A stretch of DNA of 64,000 nucleotides from Streptomyces sp. NRRL F-2580 (GCF_000720115.1 NZ_JOIR01000013.1:124001-188000), one strand, 5' to 3'; counted from the stretch's first letter, positions 9,063-17,780 are shown. The notes: generated from the letters alone by a model not told the origin. Translations and numbers: made by a program.

Positions 9063-9468
9063 GCCTCAACCCTCCCCAGGCCCCTGCCGCCTACACCCGG
9101 CGCACGCAGCACACCCCAGAGGCGAGCGCTCCCTCTGTGCCATGCCATCTGCCCTCAAGTCAAGATCCAGGGGGCTCGGCAGGGCAGCGACCGCACCGTG
9201 CCGAGGGGTCTCCCCCGGGCCCGGGAGAGACGGGATTTCCGTTCAGCCAGGTACCTGGACACGTTTGAAAGAGCTCTATGACACAGCGCTCGTTCGAGCC
9301 GGGCCGCCCCACCAGCGGAGCGGCCCGCTCTGAGGTTTTCCCCAGCCGTGACGGCTCCGGTAGGCACGGTGCGTCCCCCGGCCTCGGACCACCCCGCCGA
9401 ACCAAGCCCCCAAAGATCATCCGGCTGGCGTCTCCAGCGCACCAGGATCCGTAGCGTTCGGGGCAGCG
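9063..9468. other. Intergenic stretch containing a GC palindrome
   Basis: No gene is supported. Positions 9208-9231 form a 24-bp near-perfect palindrome (GTCTCCCCCGGG followed by its complement with one mismatch), which could fold as a hairpin between the two divergent flanking genes. Confidence 0.4.
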
Positions 9469-9870
9469 GTGTCGGGCGGGCGCAAGAATCGTTTAAGGAT
9501 CGTGACCGCTGATCAGCGAAAGTTCTTGCCTCATGTCCTGGGGCAGGGCTGGCTCATGCCCGGTTCCCTCATTCCCACGCAGATCCGGCCGTACGCTGCC
9601 GGATCCGGTCGGCATGCCCGCCGCGGCGGCCCCGAAGACCAATCCGCGCCCCTGTATGCGCGGCTCGCAGCGGAGTGGACTGCACGCGGCGCCGCGGTGC
9701 CCGGTATGCCCGACCCCCTCTGGCAGCGCCTGATCTCCGCGGAGCACTTCGAGCAGGAAACCGAATCCACCCTGCGCCGGCTCCACCTCGCTGCGGACCC
9801 GACCCCACCCTTGTACCTGCCGGACCCGGACGCCGACGAATCACGTGAACCACCCACCCGGCACCAGTGA
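9469..9870 (+). CDS. Hypothetical protein, 133 aa
   Basis: The GTG start at 9469 gives a basic N-terminus (MSGGRKNRLRIVTADQRK) and a polar body without membrane helices. An internal ATG at 9556 (MPGSLIPTQ) is an alternative start. The composition is that of a real gene, but no family is recognised. The zinc-ribbon gene follows on the same strand after 90 nt, so the two may be co-transcribed. Confidence 0.55.
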   Translation: MSGGRKNRLRIVTADQRKFLPHVLGQGWLMPGSLIPTQIRPYAAGSGRHARRGGPEDQSAPLYARLAAEWTARGAAVPGMPDPLWQRLISAEHFEQETESTLRRLHLAADPTPPLYLPDPDADESREPPTRHQ

Positions 9871-9960
9871 GCCTGCAACCACCCGCGGGCGTTCTAGGCA
9901 GCGTCCGGCCCACGAATCCGTTGAGCCGAATGGTGTGAACGACCGGGACTGGCACTACCC

Positions 9961-10377
9961 GTGGCCGAGACCCCCCTGGCCTTCCTCCCCCACGACCCCG
10001 AGGAAGGCGTCGGCACCCTGGCCCGGGTCCGCACCGTCGAAGACCCCGACGGCAACGTCGTCTTCGAGCGGCGCGCGGAGCCTATGGCCCTGTGGGCCGA
10101 GGCCGGAGAGAACCTCCGGCGGATCGTCCCGCTGCTCGGTCCGGACGCGCCGCCGGCGGATGAGCCCGAGGACTGCCACCTGTGCCCCGGCTGCTACCGC
10201 CCCGTCTACGAGAGCTCCTCCTCGCACACCCTCATCGGTGCCAGCCCGATCCCGGTGATCGGTCTGTGCCGGCTGTGCGTCTAAGGCAGCACACTTCGCT
10301 CGCTGCGCCAGGCCGACGTGCCCATCGACCCGCAGCAGCGCGTCGTCCTGGAGACCGTGGCCGCCGCCATGGCGTAG
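9961..10377 (+). pseudogene. Zinc-ribbon protein, probably cut by an in-frame TAA
   Basis: From GTG 9961 a 107-aa product ends at TAA 10282-10284. It carries two cysteine knuckles (CHLCPGC near residue 75 and CRLC just before the stop), suggesting a small zinc-binding protein. The same frame continues past the TAA for 30 more natural codons (RSLRQADVPIDPQQRVVLE) to TAG 10375-10377. TAA is rare in this kind of genome, and one base change from TAC would create it. The shorter product could still be functional. Confidence 0.55.
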
Positions 10378-10393
10378 CCGAGCCGCCGGCCCC

Positions 10394-10423
10394 GGGCAAG
10401 CCCGTCGCGCGGAAGGCTTGCCC
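10394..10423. terminator. Hairpin beyond the zinc-ribbon gene
   Basis: GGGCAAGCC (10394-10402) pairs perfectly with GGCTTGCCC (10415-10423) around a 12-nt loop. It lies 17 nt after the TAG at 10377 and overlaps the start of the tandem repeat, so it may serve as a terminator. Confidence 0.45.
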
Positions 10424-10465
10424 AGTTCCCCTTGGGCTTGCCCAGTTCCCCTTGGGCTTGTCCAG
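10416..10465. repeat. Tandem 20-bp repeat, 2.5 copies
   Basis: GCTTGCCCAGTTCCCCTTGG occurs at 10416-10435 and 10436-10455, followed by a 10-base partial copy with one change. It is non-coding and consistent with replication slippage. Confidence 0.85.
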
Positions 10466-10560
10466 ACGCGCAGGCTTGCCCGGCCTCCCGTTTCCCCATC
10501 GGGACCACTCGCTGGACCGAGGCCCGGGCGGGGCGCAGCCGGCCGGCTGGGGTCTCCTGG

Positions 10561-10812
10561 CTAGCTCTCGGAGGATTTCGCGGACGGCGGCAGGGCCATG
10601 TCGAGGAGCGCGTCGACGGTTTCCTCGCCCAGCTTGCTGTCGAGGTGGAGGGATCGGGGGATGAGTTGCCCGACGGTCTCCGGGTCCACGTCCAGCCGCG
10701 TGGGAGCGTCCAGGCAGATCTCGCTCAGGAGTCCTGCGGTGCGATCCGACTTTCGCCGGACGTACCAGTCGAAGACCTTGACCACGTCGGGGCGGAGGGG
10801 GCCGAGCCACAT
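10561..10812 (-). CDS. Small hypothetical protein, 83 aa
   Basis: The protein is soluble and mainly helical (LRPDVVKVFDWYVRRKSD near the N-terminus) and keeps good codon bias throughout. It starts at ATG 10812. It has no membrane segment and no recognised family, and it stands alone between decayed DNA and the methyltransferase gene. Confidence 0.6.
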   Translation of the reverse strand: MWLGPLRPDVVKVFDWYVRRKSDRTAGLLSEICLDAPTRLDVDPETVGQLIPRSLHLDSKLGEETVDALLDMALPPSAKSSES

Positions 10813-10941
10813 TCCGCTCCTCCCCCGCTATGCGCTGACCACGATGCCTTTGACGCCGGACGCATCCGTCCAGGTGGGCAGGAGGCCTCACGGCCCAGGT
10901 TGGGTTGGCCGGGGATGGCCGATCCGAGGCCGGGGCGTGGC

Positions 10942-11709
10942 TCATGCCCGGCGGATCGCGTATCCCAGATATGTCACCAGCGGGCTGCCGTCAGGTTCGA
11001 TGACCATGCCGACCAGTTCCGGCAGTTGCCCGTCCGTCACCGTGCCGCGCCTGCACCCGCGTGTCGCGCGCAATAGGTCGCGTGCGTCGCGCGGCTTGAA
11101 CGCCGAGACGTCCTTCGCGGACAGCCCCGCCCGGTTGAAGGCCTCGGCGAGTTCCACCGGACGGCGCAACCGCTGTGCGGCGTAGCGTGCACGGGGCATG
11201 ATCCGGGTGCCCGGGAAGGTCTGGAAGGCGCCGAGATAGATGAAGCGGGACACGAGCGTGCGGTTCACCGTGTCGTAGACGAAGGCTCCGCCGGGGCGCA
11301 AAACGCGCGCGGCCTCCGCGAGGACCGCGTCAGGCCGCTCGGTGATTTCGAGGGTGTCGGCGCAGTACACGAGGTCGAAAGAGCTCTCCGGCAGGTCGAG
11401 GTGCTCCGCCGGGGCCGTCCGGTAGGTGACGCCGCGTCCCTCGTCCGCGTTCCGGGCGAGGGTGGTCGCGGCAGGGGACGGATCGGCGGCGACGACCTCG
11501 AACCCGAGCCCGGCGAGGCCGCGGGCCAGAAGGCCGCGCCCGCTGCCCACGACGAGCGCCCTGCCGGCCGCTGGCGCGAGGTTCGACTCCCCGATCACGC
11601 GGCACAGGTACTCCATGCGTACGGACTGGAAGGTCAGGGCCCGGATGTGACGCCCGTCGACGGCCCCGGAGGCGTCCGAGTCGAGTGCGATGTGCTGGGC
11701 GCTGGTCAT
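10942..11709 (-). CDS. Class I SAM-dependent methyltransferase
   Basis: The 255-aa protein has the Rossmann methyltransferase motifs: motif I near residue 50 (VVGSGRGLLARGL), the acidic end of strand 2 (VVAADPS), FDLVYCADTLE as motif IV, and RVLRPGGAFVYD. It resembles the UbiG/UbiE-like small-molecule methyltransferases; the substrate is unknown. The ATG at 11709 was preferred to an in-frame TTG at 11736 because GAGGGAG precedes it at proper spacing. It is divergent from the HxlR regulator, with two palindromic operators in the 92-nt gap, so that regulator probably controls it. Confidence 0.8.
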   Translation of the reverse strand: MTSAQHIALDSDASGAVDGRHIRALTFQSVRMEYLCRVIGESNLAPAAGRALVVGSGRGLLARGLAGLGFEVVAADPSPAATTLARNADEGRGVTYRTAPAEHLDLPESSFDLVYCADTLEITERPDAVLAEAARVLRPGGAFVYDTVNRTLVSRFIYLGAFQTFPGTRIMPRARYAAQRLRRPVELAEAFNRAGLSAKDVSAFKPRDARDLLRATRGCRRGTVTDGQLPELVGMVIEPDGSPLVTYLGYAIRRA

Positions 11710-11736
11710 GGCGGGCTCCCTCGTCGATCCGGTCAA

Positions 11737-11779
11737 GTTCCCCCAGGGAACCTAACATTGACGAGTTCCCTCAGGGAAT
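11737..11779. promoter_or_regulatory. Pair of palindromic operators
   Basis: GTTCCCCCAGGGAAC (11737-11751) is a perfect dyad of GTTCCC arms. GTTCCCTCAGGGAAT (11765-11779) is a second copy with one arm base changed. The centres are 28 bp apart, on nearly the same helix face, between the divergent methyltransferase and HxlR genes. The second copy reaches to within 22 bp of the regulator start. They are the likely binding sites of the HxlR protein. Confidence 0.75.
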
Positions 11780-11801
11780 GCGTAGGCGATACGGTGGGGC
11801 T

Positions 11802-12311
11802 GTGGCCCGTACCTCCCTTTCTTCCGCTGCATGCTCGATCGCCCGCGCGACCGACCTGTTCGGCGACGCCTGGACGGCCCTGATCATGCGGGACGTCCTC
11901 GTCGGCATCCGGCGCTTCGACGAGCTGGCGGAGGACATCGGCCTCTCCCGCAAGGTCCTTGCGGCGCGGCTGGCTCGGCTGGTCGAGGAAGGCGTGCTCG
12001 CGCGCGAGCGGTACCAGCCGAGCCCGCCGCGCGAGGAGTACGTGGCCACGGAGAAGGGCCGGGAGCTCTACCCCGTCCTGCTGACGCTGATGGCCTGGGG
12101 CGACAAGTGGTACGCGGATCCCGCAGGGCCGCCCGCCCGGATCCGCCACGACGTCTGCGGGCACATCGCCACGCCGGTCGTGACCTGCGACGCCTGCCGG
12201 GATCCGCTCACGGTGGCCGCCACGACCCAACTGCCCGGCCCCGGCGGACGGATAGGGCCGGGGACGCTGCTCCTGGGGCCGCTGATCGCCGCGCGCGGGC
12301 AAGGGACCTGA
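11802..12311 (+). CDS. HxlR-family winged-helix regulator
   Basis: The 169-aa protein has the HxlR signature near the N-terminus: a lone cysteine and SIAR-type helix (CSIARATDLFGD), then TALIMRDVLVG, the RFDEL recognition region and a wing (PPREEYVATEKG). The C-terminal third has a Cys/His cluster (DVCGH and CDACRD), found in longer HxlR proteins, that may bind zinc. HxlR proteins often sense redox or electrophilic signals through the N-terminal cysteine. GTG 11802 fits the family N-terminus; ATG 11778 is in frame but falls within the operator. Confidence 0.85.
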   Translation: MARTSLSSAACSIARATDLFGDAWTALIMRDVLVGIRRFDELAEDIGLSRKVLAARLARLVEEGVLARERYQPSPPREEYVATEKGRELYPVLLTLMAWGDKWYADPAGPPARIRHDVCGHIATPVVTCDACRDPLTVAATTQLPGPGGRIGPGTLLLGPLIAARGQGT

Positions 12312-12329
12312 AACCGCCCGAGCCTGCAT

Positions 12330-12943
12330 TCGGGCTGCCCGGCCTGCGCTTCTGGGGCCAGTCCGGGGCTCGGGCCAGCGGGGGGCTGGACTCGACCTCG
12401 GTCCTCGGCCTGCTCGCCACCTCAACGGCAACTCCCCGCTCCTTCAGCGTCGGGTACGAGCTGGACGAGAGCGGTCCTTGCGGTGGCAGGACGAACGCGT
12501 CTACGCAGCTCAGGCTGACGCTGCCCTCGGATCGGTTCATCAGGAAGCAGTCCTGAACGACGCGGAGATCACGGCGGCGCTGCGCGCGAACCATGACACA
12601 TCTGTCCGAGCCCATATTCAGCCAGACGGCGGTGAGCACATGGGCGATAGCCAGACTGGCCTCCCAGTACGGCAAGGATGTTCTAACCGGTGACGGAGCC
12701 GACGAGCTCTTCCTCGGTGACGACTACTTCACCAAGATCGCCCCTGTCGCCCGGCGTGCCGAGCGCACCTGGCGTACCGACTATCTGGATGCGATCGGGT
12801 GGCTGGCCGAGCCGTGGCGGTCGTCCCTGGTCGACCCCGCGCAGTTCGATCACAGCCGACAGACCCTGTTCGAGACCGTGCCGCATGACAATCGCGAGGA
12901 AAGAGGTGTCCTTCTCGCCAGGGGGCTTGCCCACGGGGTTTGA
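12330..12943 (+). pseudogene. Broken asparagine-synthase-like gene
   Basis: Three reading frames together reconstruct the ATP-pyrophosphatase domain of the asparagine synthase family. The PPi loop SGGLDSTSV lies near 12375, the segment DERVYAAQADAALGS near 12487 in another frame, and TGDGADELFLGDDYF near 12690 in a third. At least two indels separate them. The N-terminal glutaminase domain and the true C-terminus are missing, so it cannot be functional. Relatives include AsnB and the cyclases of lasso-peptide clusters, but no lasso precursor or protease gene is visible here. Confidence 0.75.
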
Positions 12944-13072
12944 CCTGCAAGAACAGATCATGTCCGATTTAGGAGGGTCCCACCTGCGGTCACACCCACG
13001 GTCCCCCGCTGAAAGCAACCCTCCAAGCAACGGTCCAGCCTCCTCCCGGTGCAACCCCGGTCCCGGCCTCTA

Positions 13073-13090
13073 GGCGCGCTTCAGCGCGCC
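13073..13090. terminator. GC hairpin
   Basis: GGCGCGC, loop TTCA, GCGCGCC: a perfect 7-bp stem between the broken asparagine-synthase gene and the STAS gene. It has no T-run. The preceding 130 nt hold no gene. Confidence 0.45.
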
Positions 13091-13167
13091 GTACACCGGC
13101 CCGTCGCCGTACCGGGCCACGATGGGGCCCCGTAGGTCCGGAGCCTTCGGGTGACGGGAGCAGAACA

Positions 13168-13575
13168 TTGATCAACGTGGACGTCCAGCGCTGTGGCAGC
13201 TCGATTCTGATCAGCGCCACCGGGGAGCTCGATGAGGGTGCGGGAGAGGTGCTCCAGCGCGCGCTGGACCACGTGACCATGGACGAGCGCGATCTCGTGG
13301 TGGACCTGCACGCTGTTGCGGCCATGGACGTCGACGGCCTGCTCCACCTCCTGAGCCTGCACCGGCGTGCCGAGCGTATGCGTCTACGGGTTCTGGTCAC
13401 CGGCTGGCAGCCCCAGCCCCAGCAGTGCATGGCCACCGTGGCCGGCATCCCCGGGCCCAGAGCGGGCACCGGGGAGCGCTACGCCCTGGCAGGCTTCCGC
13501 CGGCTCCTCGAGGAGAAGGCGCAACGCTCACGGGAGCGCGCCGACTTCGCCGATGGCTGGCTGCCCCGCCTCTAG
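13168..13575 (+). CDS. STAS-domain protein (anti-anti-sigma-like)
   Basis: The 135-aa protein has a STAS fold of the SpoIIAA/RsbV/BldG type, which usually binds and sequesters an anti-sigma kinase. Strand one is SSILISATGELDEG near residue 10; the conserved loop is at residues 47-58 (DLHAVAAMDVDGLL). In typical members this loop is MDSSGL, with a serine that the partner kinase phosphorylates. Here it reads MDVDGL, with no phosphorylatable residue. The start is TTG 13168, supported by GGGAG seven bases upstream; GTG 13177 is an alternative. No anti-sigma kinase gene is adjacent. Confidence 0.75.
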   Translation: MINVDVQRCGSSILISATGELDEGAGEVLQRALDHVTMDERDLVVDLHAVAAMDVDGLLHLLSLHRRAERMRLRVLVTGWQPQPQQCMATVAGIPGPRAGTGERYALAGFRRLLEEKAQRSRERADFADGWLPRL

Positions 13576-13637
13576 CCACGCCCTGGCGTCGCTGCGGCTC
13601 GGCGCGGAGGAGCATTTCCGCTGGTGTGGAGGGTGCT

Positions 13638-13853
13638 TCAGGGGGAGGGGTCCCACGCCTCGGGGCCGGCGCCTCGCCATTCCACGAAGTCGGGGTCGGT
13701 GAGGTCTGCGTCCTCGGCGTTCTCCAGCCCGGCGTCGGCGAGGAAGACACGGATGTCGGACGAGCGGTGCGCGACCCCGATGGCGACGCCGTCGTAACGC
13801 ACCCGGCGCCAGCCCTGCTCGTCGGGCGGGTAGACGATCAGCATGGCGGACAT
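13638..13853 (-). CDS. Conserved hypothetical protein, 71 aa
   Basis: The small acidic protein begins MSAMLIVYPPDEQGWRRVRYDG. Short proteins with this YPPDEQG start are common in Streptomyces, but their function is unknown. It is soluble, with no cysteines or membrane segment. Confidence 0.65.
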   Translation of the reverse strand: MSAMLIVYPPDEQGWRRVRYDGVAIGVAHRSSDIRVFLADAGLENAEDADLTDPDFVEWRGAGPEAWDPSP

Positions 13854-14137
13854 GCGCCCAGCCTGTTCCCGTCACTCCCCACCGGCACCTGGCCGCGCGC
13901 GCACGGGTGACGCACGCCGAAGGCAGCAGGGCCGCACTGGCGTATCCGGCCGCGAGGTACGTTCAGCAGCACGGGGTGCGGCCCTGGCCACAGGGGCCGC
14001 GACGGGGGCCGCACCCCGACAGCACGAGAGCGTCCTACCGGACGATGCCCGCGGCCGGAACCAGATTCCACCCCCTCGTGCGAGTGGAGCCGAAGCCGCC
14101 GGCGAACCGCCTCGCTTCCACCGCCGTCGCAGCGGAC

Positions 14138-14353
14138 ATGAAGCCGATCGACGAGAAGCACATCGCGGAGCTCCGCCTGGTGGTGCTGGACATCGCTCGC
14201 AGGGACGAAGACACAGTCCGGGCCGTCATGGCCACGCTGGAAGAGCGCTGGGCGACCTCGGGCATCGCCCCCGCACGCCGGGATCCCGGCGAGCCCGGGG
14301 TCCGGGCCCGGATCTACGCCGACGTCCTGCGCCCGGGACGGGAAGGCTCGTAA
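14138..14353 (+). CDS. DUF6207 family protein, 71 aa
   Basis: The 71-residue protein MKPIDEKHIAEL... with RWATSGIAPARRDPGEPG matches my memory of DUF6207, a Streptomyces-restricted family of unknown role. ATG 14138 was chosen because homologues begin there; the longer frame upstream has unnatural composition. The ribosome site is weak. Confidence 0.75.
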   Translation: MKPIDEKHIAELRLVVLDIARRDEDTVRAVMATLEERWATSGIAPARRDPGEPGVRARIYADVLRPGREGS

Positions 14354-14513
14354 CCACAGGCCCTGACGGGATGCATCTGTCCTGTGCTCACAACCGCCAT
14401 CCGACCGTCGGGGGCCTCCGGGATCAAGCGATTGATCCCGGACGGTGTCGCCGTTGCCCCAGGGGGGTCTTGATCGTTTGGTTGTACGTCGACAGGCGAG
14501 GCGAGGGGTCGGA

Positions 14514-17500
14514 ATGCGAGTTGCGCGCAGGACCGTGCTGCAGGCGGCTTCGGTGGGAGCCGCGGCGGCGCTGCTCGGGCGTTCCCCCGCTGCAGCCGAC
14601 GAGGAGGACGCGGCCGGGACGGGGACGGCCCGGGCGGCGACGGCCGGGGCGGGGACGGCCGGCGCGGGGACGGCCGGCGCGGCGTCCGTCGGGCTGCGCT
14701 TCACCCGTGCGACCAACGGGGCCGCGACCGCCACGGCCGCCGGGGACCGGTTCGTCGCCGAGGTGCAGAACGTCCTGTGGTCGCTGCCCCCGGACGGTTC
14801 GCCCGCCACGCCCCTCACCCCGCCCGATCTGGAGCCCGGGCGTCCGGTGTTCTCCCCCGACGGCCGCCAGGTGGCGATGAGCGCCTACCGCGGGGGCGTC
14901 TTCCACCTGTGGGTGATGAACGCGGACGGCTCCGGCCTGCGCCGGCTCACCGACGGCCCCTTCGACCACCGCGCGCCGGCCTGGTCGCCCGACGGCCGCA
15001 CCCTCGCCTGCTGTTCCGAACGCGGCGGCGATCCGGTGGCCGGCAGCCCGTACCGGATCTGGACCGTCGACGTCGCCGGCGGCCGCGCGCGCAGCCTGAC
15101 GGGCCTGCCCGGGCAGGAGGGCCCCGGCCAGGAGGGTGAGTGGGAGGACTTCGATCCGGTCTGGTCGCCGGACGGCTCCCGCGTGCTGTTCGTCCGCGCC
15201 ACCGTGACCACGGGCACGCCGGCCGGCGACACGCTGACCGCCCGGACCATCGCCTCCGTCGCCGCCGACGCGCCCGGGCCGGTACGGGTCGAACACGCCG
15301 TCGCCGACGGCCGGCTGATGGCTCCCGCGCTCTCCCCGGCCGGCCGCACCGCCTGGCTGTCCGCGGCCCCCGGCCCCCGCAAGGCCGAGACGCTGAGCCT
15401 GTTCGCCGACGGGCGTCAGGTCTCCCTCGACGGGGACCTCGCGCCCGCTCCCCCGCGCTGGATCGGCGACGACCGCCTGCTGATCACGCTGGACGGCCGG
15501 TTCCGGGTGATCCGCCCGCACCGTGACGACGGCGACGGCGCCGGCGGTGGCGTGGAGATCCCGCTCGACGCCACCCTCGAAGTGACGCGCCCTCGCTACC
15601 GGGTCAAGGAGTACGTGCTGGAGGCCGAGCGGAGCCTCCCGGTCCGCGGCATCCACCTGCCCGCCCTGTCCCCCGACGGCCGCAGCGTGGCCTTCGCCGC
15701 GCTGAACGCGCTGTGGGTCGCGCCCGTCACCGGCGGGGCACCGCGCAAGATCGTCCAGGCTCCCGCCACGGCCTACGTCCAGGGCCCGATGTGGACCCCG
15801 GACGGCCGGGCCCTGGTCTACACCGACGACCGCGACGGGCTGAACACCGTACGCCGCAGGGAGCTCGACGGCGGCCGCGAGAGCGTGCTCGCGCCGGGCG
15901 GGCGGGTCTACGGGGCGCTGTCCCCGGACGGCACCCGGCTCGCCGCGCTGGACCTGTCCGGGCGGCTCCTCGTACGCGACCTCGCGACCGGGACGGAGAC
16001 CCCGCTGGTCGCGGCGCTGGGCGGGGGCGGACTGCCCGGCCCGCCCAGCTGGTCGCCGGACGGCCGGCACCTCGCCCTGTGCGACCGCAACCGGCTCAGC
16101 CGGCGCTTCCGCGAGGGCTACAACCTCATCCGGATCGTCGACACCGCCACCGGCGCCGCCCGCCTGCACCCGCTCGCCCCGCACGCCTCGCTCGCGGACC
16201 GCTACGCCTCCGGACCCGTCTGGTCACCCGACGGCCGGTTCCTCGCGTGCGTCAGCGAGTCGGCGCTGTGGCTGCTCCCCGTCGGCCTCGACGGCACGCC
16301 CGCCGGACCGGCCCGCCGCCTGACCGACGAGCCCGCCGACCACCCTTCCTGGTCCGCCGACGCGCGCACCCTGCTCTACCAGTCCTGCGCCCGGCTGCGC
16401 CTGCTCGGCCTCGACGGCGACGGCGGGCCCGCCGGGCCCGCCCGGACCGTGCCCGTCTCCCTCTCCTACCGGCGCCCCGCCCCCGTCGACACCGTCGTGC
16501 ACGCGGGGCTGTTGTGGGACGCCACCGGCTCCCCGCCCCGGGCCGACGTCGACGTCCTCGTCAGCGGCGGCCGGATCACCGCCGTCGAACCGCACCGGCC
16601 GGGCCGCCGCGCCGCCCGTACCGTCGACGCCTCCGACGGCACGGTCCTGCCGGGCCTGTGGGACGCGCACGTCCATCCGTACCCCTACACCTACGGGGCG
16701 CGCCAAGGCGTGCTGCACCTCGCGTACGGCGTCACCACCGTGGTCTCGCTCGGCGGTTCGGCCTACGAGCAGGCCCGGCTGCGCGAGGACATCCGGGCCG
16801 GGCGGCTGACCGCGCCGCGGTTGCTGGCCGGCGGGGAGCTCCTCGACGGCTCCCGGGTCGCCTACAGCATGGGGCGCGCCCATCGCACCCGTGCGGGGTT
16901 CGCCCGTTCGCTGGCCCGGGGCGCGGCGCTGGACTGGGACTTCGTCAAGACGTACGTACGCGCCCCCTACGAGCTGATGGCCGAGGCGGCCCGTTTCGCG
17001 CACGACCGGCTCGGCGTCCTGGCCGGCTCCCACCTGTGCGCCCCGGGCGTCCAGGCCGGCCAGGACCTGACGACGCACCTGGTGGCGACCGAGCGCGCGG
17101 AGTACGGTCACGGGGCGACCCCGCGCGGCCACACGTACCAGGACACCGTCGAGGTCTACACGCGGGGCGGTTTCGATCTCATCGCCACCCCCTTCACCGC
17201 GCTGCCGCTGATCGGCGCCGATCCGGCGCTCGCCGACGATGCGCGGGTGACGGCCCTGATGCCGCCCTGGGACGTGGAGGCCGTCCGGGCCGCGGCCGCG
17301 ACTGCGCCGAGCGCGGAGCAGAGCGCCGTCCTGGAGCGCGAGGTGGACGTCTACCGGCGAGTGGTGGCGGGGGGCGGCCGGCTCGCGCTGGGCACCGACG
17401 CGCCGCTCACCCCCGTGGGCCTCCACCTGCACCTCTCCCTGCGGGCCCTGCACCGGTACGGGATGTCGCCGGCGGAGGCACTGGCCACCGTGACCCGGAC

Positions 17501-17780
17501 CCCGGCACGGGTGTTCGGTGTCGCGGACCGGCTCGGCACGGTCGAACCGGGCAGGATCGCCGACCTCACCCTGGTCGACGGAGACCCCTTCACCGACTTC
17601 GCGGACCTGATCCGCGTACGGGCGACCGTCCGGGGCGGTGTCGTACGTGAACGCCCGGCCCTGGAGCGTGCCTTCGCCCGTTCCGGCGCCATGCCGGACG
17701 CGGCTCCCGGGGACTGGGGCGGGGTGCTGAGCCAGATGCTCCGGGACGGCTGCTGCACCGACCACGAGGGAGACCGCTGA
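14514..17780 (+). CDS. Tat-exported TolB-propeller/amidohydrolase fusion
   Basis: The 1088-aa protein starts with a twin-arginine signal (RVARRTVLQAASVGAAAALLG), then an Ala/Gly/Thr linker. A TolB/PD40-type beta-propeller with repeated WSPDGR blades occupies roughly residues 75-650. The C-terminal 400 residues are a metal-dependent amidohydrolase of the imidazolonepropionase/prolidase type: DAHVHP (metal-binding HxH) near 720, VKTYVRAP, GSHLCAPG, and GTDAPL with the catalytic Asp near 960. It probably hydrolyses an amide or peptide bond outside the cytoplasm; the propeller may gate access. ATG 14514 follows GGCGAGGGG. Confidence 0.85.
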   Translation: MRVARRTVLQAASVGAAAALLGRSPAAADEEDAAGTGTARAATAGAGTAGAGTAGAASVGLRFTRATNGAATATAAGDRFVAEVQNVLWSLPPDGSPATPLTPPDLEPGRPVFSPDGRQVAMSAYRGGVFHLWVMNADGSGLRRLTDGPFDHRAPAWSPDGRTLACCSERGGDPVAGSPYRIWTVDVAGGRARSLTGLPGQEGPGQEGEWEDFDPVWSPDGSRVLFVRATVTTGTPAGDTLTARTIASVAADAPGPVRVEHAVADGRLMAPALSPAGRTAWLSAAPGPRKAETLSLFADGRQVSLDGDLAPAPPRWIGDDRLLITLDGRFRVIRPHRDDGDGAGGGVEIPLDATLEVTRPRYRVKEYVLEAERSLPVRGIHLPALSPDGRSVAFAALNALWVAPVTGGAPRKIVQAPATAYVQGPMWTPDGRALVYTDDRDGLNTVRRRELDGGRESVLAPGGRVYGALSPDGTRLAALDLSGRLLVRDLATGTETPLVAALGGGGLPGPPSWSPDGRHLALCDRNRLSRRFREGYNLIRIVDTATGAARLHPLAPHASLADRYASGPVWSPDGRFLACVSESALWLLPVGLDGTPAGPARRLTDEPADHPSWSADARTLLYQSCARLRLLGLDGDGGPAGPARTVPVSLSYRRPAPVDTVVHAGLLWDATGSPPRADVDVLVSGGRITAVEPHRPGRRAARTVDASDGTVLPGLWDAHVHPYPYTYGARQGVLHLAYGVTTVVSLGGSAYEQARLREDIRAGRLTAPRLLAGGELLDGSRVAYSMGRAHRTRAGFARSLARGAALDWDFVKTYVRAPYELMAEAARFAHDRLGVLAGSHLCAPGVQAGQDLTTHLVATERAEYGHGATPRGHTYQDTVEVYTRGGFDLIATPFTALPLIGADPALADDARVTALMPPWDVEAVRAAAATAPSAEQSAVLEREVDVYRRVVAGGGRLALGTDAPLTPVGLHLHLSLRALHRYGMSPAEALATVTRTPARVFGVADRLGTVEPGRIADLTLVDGDPFTDFADLIRVRATVRGGVVRERPALERAFARSGAMPDAAPGDWGGVLSQMLRDGCCTDHEGDR
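14651..14690 (+). repeat. In-frame 15-bp repeat in the linker of the amidohydrolase
   Basis: GCGGGGACGGCCGGC-type units repeat in tandem and encode a short AGTAG-like linker between the signal peptide and the propeller. The length is a multiple of three, so copy changes would not break the frame. Confidence 0.6.

Noticed and set aside
12330..12943. Lasso-peptide cluster
   Set aside because: The asparagine-synthase fragment has no precursor, protease or recognition-element gene beside it.
1..13100. Insertion sequence or transposase
   Set aside because: No transposase motif, terminal inverted repeats or target-site duplications could be seen despite the decay.
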